DNA from: Propionibacteriaceae bacterium
GTDB taxonomy: Bacteria; Actinomycetota; Actinomycetes; Propionibacteriales; Propionibacteriaceae
Assembly (NCBI GenBank): GCA_027346035.1
Contig: DAIESZ010000260.1
Span: 1-8,708 of the forward strand
Direction of reading: 5' to 3'
Length of the DNA stretch: 8,708 nt
Position numbers and translations under genes: made by a program. Of this stretch, positions 6,832-8,708 are shown one piece after another (the first letter of the stretch is position 1; each line of letters starts with the position of its first letter). The notes beneath the pieces are model-generated. The model ran no database searches and was not told the origin of the DNA. It saw only the letters and a program-made list of their open reading frames with translations.

Positions 6832-6874
6832 GGGCGCAGGCCCGCAGTCCCCCTGGGATCGCGGGTGTGCGCCC
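6832..6874 (-). promoter_or_regulatory. Long hairpin in the 5' leader of the sugar operon
   Basis: On the minus strand GGGCGCA (6874-6868) pairs with TGCGCCC (6838-6832), then after a 2x2 internal loop CCCGC pairs with GCGGG. A weak 2-nt interruption leads to TCCC/GGGA closing on a 3-nt loop. The result is a nested 7+5+4 bp stem, 43 nt long, ending 11 nt before the AGGAGG site. No T-run follows, so it does not look like a terminator. A 5' stabilising or regulatory mRNA structure is the likely role. Confidence 0.5.
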
Positions 6875-6883
6875 GGATACTTA

Positions 6884-6893
6884 TTAACGTTCA
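6884..6893 (-). promoter_or_regulatory. Candidate operator, AACGTT-centred near-palindrome
   Basis: TTAACGTTCA is an AACGTT palindrome extended with one mismatched pair, lying just downstream of the proposed -10 at the predicted transcription start. LacI-family regulators of sugar operons commonly bind CG-centred palindromes of this form, so a repressor site is plausible. No regulator gene is in the window. Confidence 0.4.
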
Positions 6894-6895
6894 CA

Positions 6896-6910
6896 CGGAG
6901 CCTACCTCCG
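6896..6910 (-). promoter_or_regulatory. Interrupted palindrome over the -10 box
   Basis: CGGAG and CTCCG (6896-6900 and 6906-6910) form a perfect 5-bp inverted repeat with a 5-nt spacer that encloses the proposed -10 hexamer. Its position would suit a repressor site, but arms of 5 bp are weak evidence. Confidence 0.3.
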
Positions 6911-6926
6911 ACTCGCAATTACACAA
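6899..6926 (-). promoter_or_regulatory. Promoter of the sugar importer operon
   Basis: On the minus strand TTGTGT (6926-6921) and TAGGCT (6904-6899) are separated by 16 nt, a housekeeping-sigma type arrangement within the only AT-richer patch of the spacer. Transcription would begin near 6892, giving a leader of about 85 nt that contains the hairpin and the strong ribosome site. Confidence 0.55.
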
Positions 6927-6928
6927 GA

Positions 6929-6955
6929 GGGGAATTTTCGCCGTGAATTCTCCCC
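6929..6955. repeat. AT-core dyad upstream of the sugar promoter
   Basis: GGGGAATT (6929-6936) is mirrored by AATT (6946-6949) and CCCC (6952-6955), with a 9-nt centre and a 2-nt bulge on one side. It lies immediately upstream of the -35 box, where an activator might bind. The AT core stands out in very GC-rich surroundings. Between this dyad and the leuB promoter (6956-7113) I see only a 7-bp inverted repeat, CCCGCGA/TCGCGGG (7038-7044 with 7062-7068, 17-nt loop), and no gene. Confidence 0.35.
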
Positions 6956-7113
6956 CTTCGGAGCCACCGACAAGGCTTTCTTCCCGGACGCCGTCCCAGG
7001 GTCGGGGCTCCGCGCCGAAGCGGGCGGTGGGATGCTCCCCGCGAGCGATCGAAACGTCCGGTCGCGGGCGTCCGCCGGCGTGCCCGCGTCCGGGACCGGG
7101 CGCGCGGCTCGCC

Positions 7114-7119
7114 TATCCT
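7114..7119 (+). promoter_or_regulatory. Promoter -10 of leuB, leaderless start
   Basis: TATCCT fits the TAnnnT -10 box and is followed by exactly 7 nt and then the leuB ATG at 7127. No Shine-Dalgarno sequence is present. This is the spacing expected when transcription starts at the initiation codon, and it equals that seen at ilvE. No convincing -35 hexamer is visible. Confidence 0.6.
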
Positions 7120-7126
7120 GCTGGCC

Positions 7127-8212
7127 ATGAGCTCTGACGTGACCTCCTCCGCGACACCGTCCACCACGCCCACCATCGCCGTCATCGGCGGCGACGGCAT
7201 CGGTCCCGAGGTGACCGCCGAGGCGCTGAAGGTGCTGCGGGCCGCCGTCGGGGAGAACACGTTCTCGTTCGTCGACTACGACCTCGGGGCGGAGCGCTGG
7301 TTGCGCACGGGCGAGGTGCTGCCCGACTCGGTGCTCGAGGAACTCGCCGGGGCGGACGCCATCGTGCTGGGCGCGGTCGGGGCGGCCCCGGGATCGACGG
7401 AGATCCCGAGCGGACTGCTGGAGCGCGGGCTGCTGCTCAAGCTCCGGTTCGCCTTCGACCACGCGGTGAACCTGCGGCCGAGCAAGCTCTACCCCGGGGT
7501 CCCGACGCCGCTCGCCGATGCGATCGTCGCGGGCAAGCAGATCGACTTCGTCGTGGTCCGCGAGGGCACCGAGGGGCTCTACTGCGGCAACGGCGGCACC
7601 GTGCGCACCGGCACCCCGCACGAACTGGCGACCGAGGTCAGTGTCAACACCGCCTACGGCGTCGAGCGGGTCGTGCGTGACGCCTACGATCGGGCGATGC
7701 GTCGTCGCCGCAAGCTGACCCTGTTGCACAAGCACAACGTGCTGGTGAATGCGGGCAGGCTGTGGAACCGGATCTTCACCGAGGTGGGCCGCGAGTACCC
7801 CGAGGTGAGCACCAATTACCTCCACATCGACGCCGCCATGATCGCGATGGTCGTCGACCCGAGCCAGTTCGACGTCATCGTGACCGACAACCTGTTCGGT
7901 GACATCGTCACCGACCTCGCGGCCGCCGTGACGGGCGGCATCGGGCTCGCCGCGAGCGCCAACATCAACCCCAGCCGCGAGTTCCCGTCGATGTTCGAGC
8001 CGGTGCACGGCTCCGCGCCCGACATCGCGGGCAAGCAGATCGCCGACCCGACTGCCGCGATCAGCTCCATGGCGCTGCTGCTCGATCACCTCGGGCGCCA
8101 GACGGACGCTCGCCGGATCGAGCGGGCGGTCGAGCAGGACATCGCCGAGCGGGCCGGCAGCAAGGCTCCCACCAGCGTGGTGGGCGACCGGATCGCCGCC
8201 CGACTCGGCTGA
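7127..8212 (+). CDS. leuB: 3-isopropylmalate dehydrogenase
   Basis: A 361-residue NAD-dependent beta-decarboxylating dehydrogenase of the isopropylmalate/isocitrate family, oxidising 3-isopropylmalate to 2-oxoisocaproate precursor in leucine synthesis; enzymes of this type also act on 3-methylmalate in the citramalate route. Motifs in order are GGDGIGPEV (21-29), [10 protein letters not shown] (115-124), [10 protein letters not shown] (143-152; R145 substrate contact by family comparison), [14 protein letters not shown] with a metal-ligand Asp, [11 protein letters not shown] (254-264, two more metal Asps), [14 protein letters not shown] (289-302, dinucleotide loop) and ADPTAAISS. About 14 polar residues precede the core. 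GGTVRTGTP places it with actinobacterial LeuB rather than with isocitrate dehydrogenase. It is transcribed away from the sugar operon and from ilvE and cimA, and has its own leaderless promoter. Length is normal and all key residues appear intact. Confidence 0.94.
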   Translation: MSSDVTSSATPSTTPTIAVIGGDGIGPEVTAEALKVLRAAVGENTFSFVDYDLGAERWLRTGEVLPDSVLEELAGADAIVLGAVGAAPGSTEIPSGLLERGLLLKLRFAFDHAVNLRPSKLYPGVPTPLADAIVAGKQIDFVVVREGTEGLYCGNGGTVRTGTPHELATEVSVNTAYGVERVVRDAYDRAMRRRRKLTLLHKHNVLVNAGRLWNRIFTEVGREYPEVSTNYLHIDAAMIAMVVDPSQFDVIVTDNLFGDIVTDLAAAVTGGIGLAASANINPSREFPSMFEPVHGSAPDIAGKQIADPTAAISSMALLLDHLGRQTDARRIERAVEQDIAERAGSKAPTSVVGDRIAARLG

Positions 8213-8213
8213 C

Positions 8214-8227
8214 CGGGGCAACCCCCG
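8214..8227 (+). terminator. Short hairpin just after leuB
   Basis: CGGGG (8214-8218) and CCCCG (8223-8227) close a 4-nt loop, starting 2 nt after the leuB stop. The stem has only 5 bp and no T-run, so it is a weak candidate for the end of the leuB transcript. Confidence 0.3.
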
Positions 8228-8248
8228 TCGGCTGGGCCGCCGCGACCC

Positions 8249-8254
8249 TAGGAT
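8249..8254 (+). promoter_or_regulatory. Candidate -10 of the DUF3048 lipoprotein gene
   Basis: TAGGAT fits TAnnnT and would place the transcription start near 8261, leaving a leader of about 16 nt that carries a GAAGGGG ribosome site (8265-8271) 5 nt before ATG 8277. No -35 match is obvious. Read-through from leuB is the alternative. Confidence 0.45.
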
Positions 8255-8276
8255 GCGAGCGGACGAAGGGGACACC

Positions 8277-8708
8277 ATGGATCGGCTGACACGTCGGACG
8301 CTCATCTCCGGATCGCTCGGACTGGCCGGGCTGGCCGCCACCGGCTGCACCGGGTCGTCGGACACGGCACAGTCGAGCACGCCGGCTCCCAGCACCACGT
8401 CGCCGGGCCCGACGGGTGCGACGCCGCGTCCGTCGTCGGCCGTCCCGACGCCGAGCGCCGACACGCGGCCCCGTGCCCCCCTCACCGGCGCCCTGGTGTC
8501 CGACCCGGCGAAGCTCAACCATCCGGCCGTGGCGGTCAAGGTGCCCAACCTGCAGCGCGAATATCCCCAACTCGGCATCGACGCGGCCGACATCGTGTTC
8601 GTCGAACCCAACGGACCCTCGTACACCCGCATGTGCGCGGTCTTCCACAGCAGGTTCCCCGCCGGGGTCAATCCGATCAGATCGGTCCGCCCCGTCGACA
8701 TTCCGCTG
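8277..8708 (+). CDS. DUF3048 (YerB-like) domain lipoprotein, 3' truncated
   Basis: The first 144 residues of a secreted lipoprotein, cut by the window end. The N-terminus TRRTLISGSLGLAGLAATGC (residues 5-24) has a twin arginine, a hydrophobic core and a lipobox-like ATGC with the modified cysteine at C24; Ala rather than Leu at -3 is a common actinobacterial variant. A Ser/Thr/Pro-rich linker (25-66) follows, as in cell-wall-spanning lipoproteins. The start of the folded domain, HPAVAVKVPN (82-91), then IDAADIVFVEPN (101-112), TRMCAVFHS (117-125) and PIRSVRPVDI (133-142), matches the conserved opening of DUF3048 proteins such as Bacillus YerB, whose biochemical role is unknown to me. The start is supported by GAAGGGG 5 nt upstream. 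The gene follows leuB by 64 nt on the same strand with its own possible -10 box. Confidence 0.82.
   Translation, partial: MDRLTRRTLISGSLGLAGLAATGCTGSSDTAQSSTPAPSTTSPGPTGATPRPSSAVPTPSADTRPRAPLTGALVSDPAKLNHPAVAVKVPNLQREYPQLGIDAADIVFVEPNGPSYTRMCAVFHSRFPAGVNPIRSVRPVDIPL

Noticed and set aside
6808..7126. A small gene, tRNA or CRISPR in the spacer between the sugar operon and leuB
   Set aside because: No frame with a ribosome site and plausible composition, no cloverleaf, and no regularly spaced direct repeats were found; the region is explained by promoters, dyads and a leader hairpin.
5590..7137. 515-residue open frame on the plus strand
   Set aside because: It is antisense to the whole binding-protein gene and extends over its promoter; composition is that of a shadow frame and no domain is seen.
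6902..8701. 599-residue open frame on the minus strand
   Set aside because: It covers leuB and the lipoprotein gene in antisense; both have clear motifs in sense, and this frame has none.

Overview
The window is GC-rich DNA with strongly G/C-biased third codon positions. Its translation signals (AGGAG-type ribosome binding sites, two TAnnnT-N7-ATG leaderless starts, Tat-type lipoprotein signals) point to an actinobacterium, but genus cannot be fixed from the sequence alone. It holds eight genes: two clipped by the window edges, one carrying a frameshift, and the rest intact.

Layout from left to right. (1) 2-193 (+) is the C-terminal end of a pyrimidine-nucleoside (thymidine) phosphorylase. 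It overlaps tail-to-tail with a small membrane protein (162-665, -) that has three membrane segments and a proline-rich tail. (2) 795-2390 (-) is cimA, an (R)-citramalate synthase. Upstream of it on the same strand is ilvE (2565-3652, -), a branched-chain aminotransferase broken by an apparent one-base deletion near 3149/3150. (3) 3739-6807 (-) is a compact three-gene CUT2-type sugar ABC importer operon, in transcription order binding lipoprotein, permease, single-domain ATPase. Its genes are separated by 1 nt and a 4-nt overlap. (4) 7127-8212 (+) is leuB, 3-isopropylmalate dehydrogenase, divergent from the sugar operon across a 319-nt regulatory region. (5) 8277-8708 (+) is the N-terminal part of a DUF3048 (YerB-like) lipoprotein.

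LeuB, CimA and IlvE fit one pathway. CimA makes citramalate from pyruvate and acetyl-CoA, LeuB-type dehydrogenases act in the leucine route and the parallel citramalate route, and IlvE does the last transamination. The LeuCD isomerase is not in the window. The sugar importer sits between leuB and ilvE and has no obvious metabolic link to them; it looks like an independent carbon-uptake cassette with its own promoter and candidate operators.

I see no CRISPR array, RNA gene, mobile element, phage gene or defence system, and I do not find a new multi-gene system. The points most worth a second look are the ilvE frameshift, two leaderless promoters with identical geometry, the tandem hairpins in front of ilvE with mutually exclusive folds, the long 5'-leader hairpin of the sugar operon, and the cluster of dyads around its promoter.
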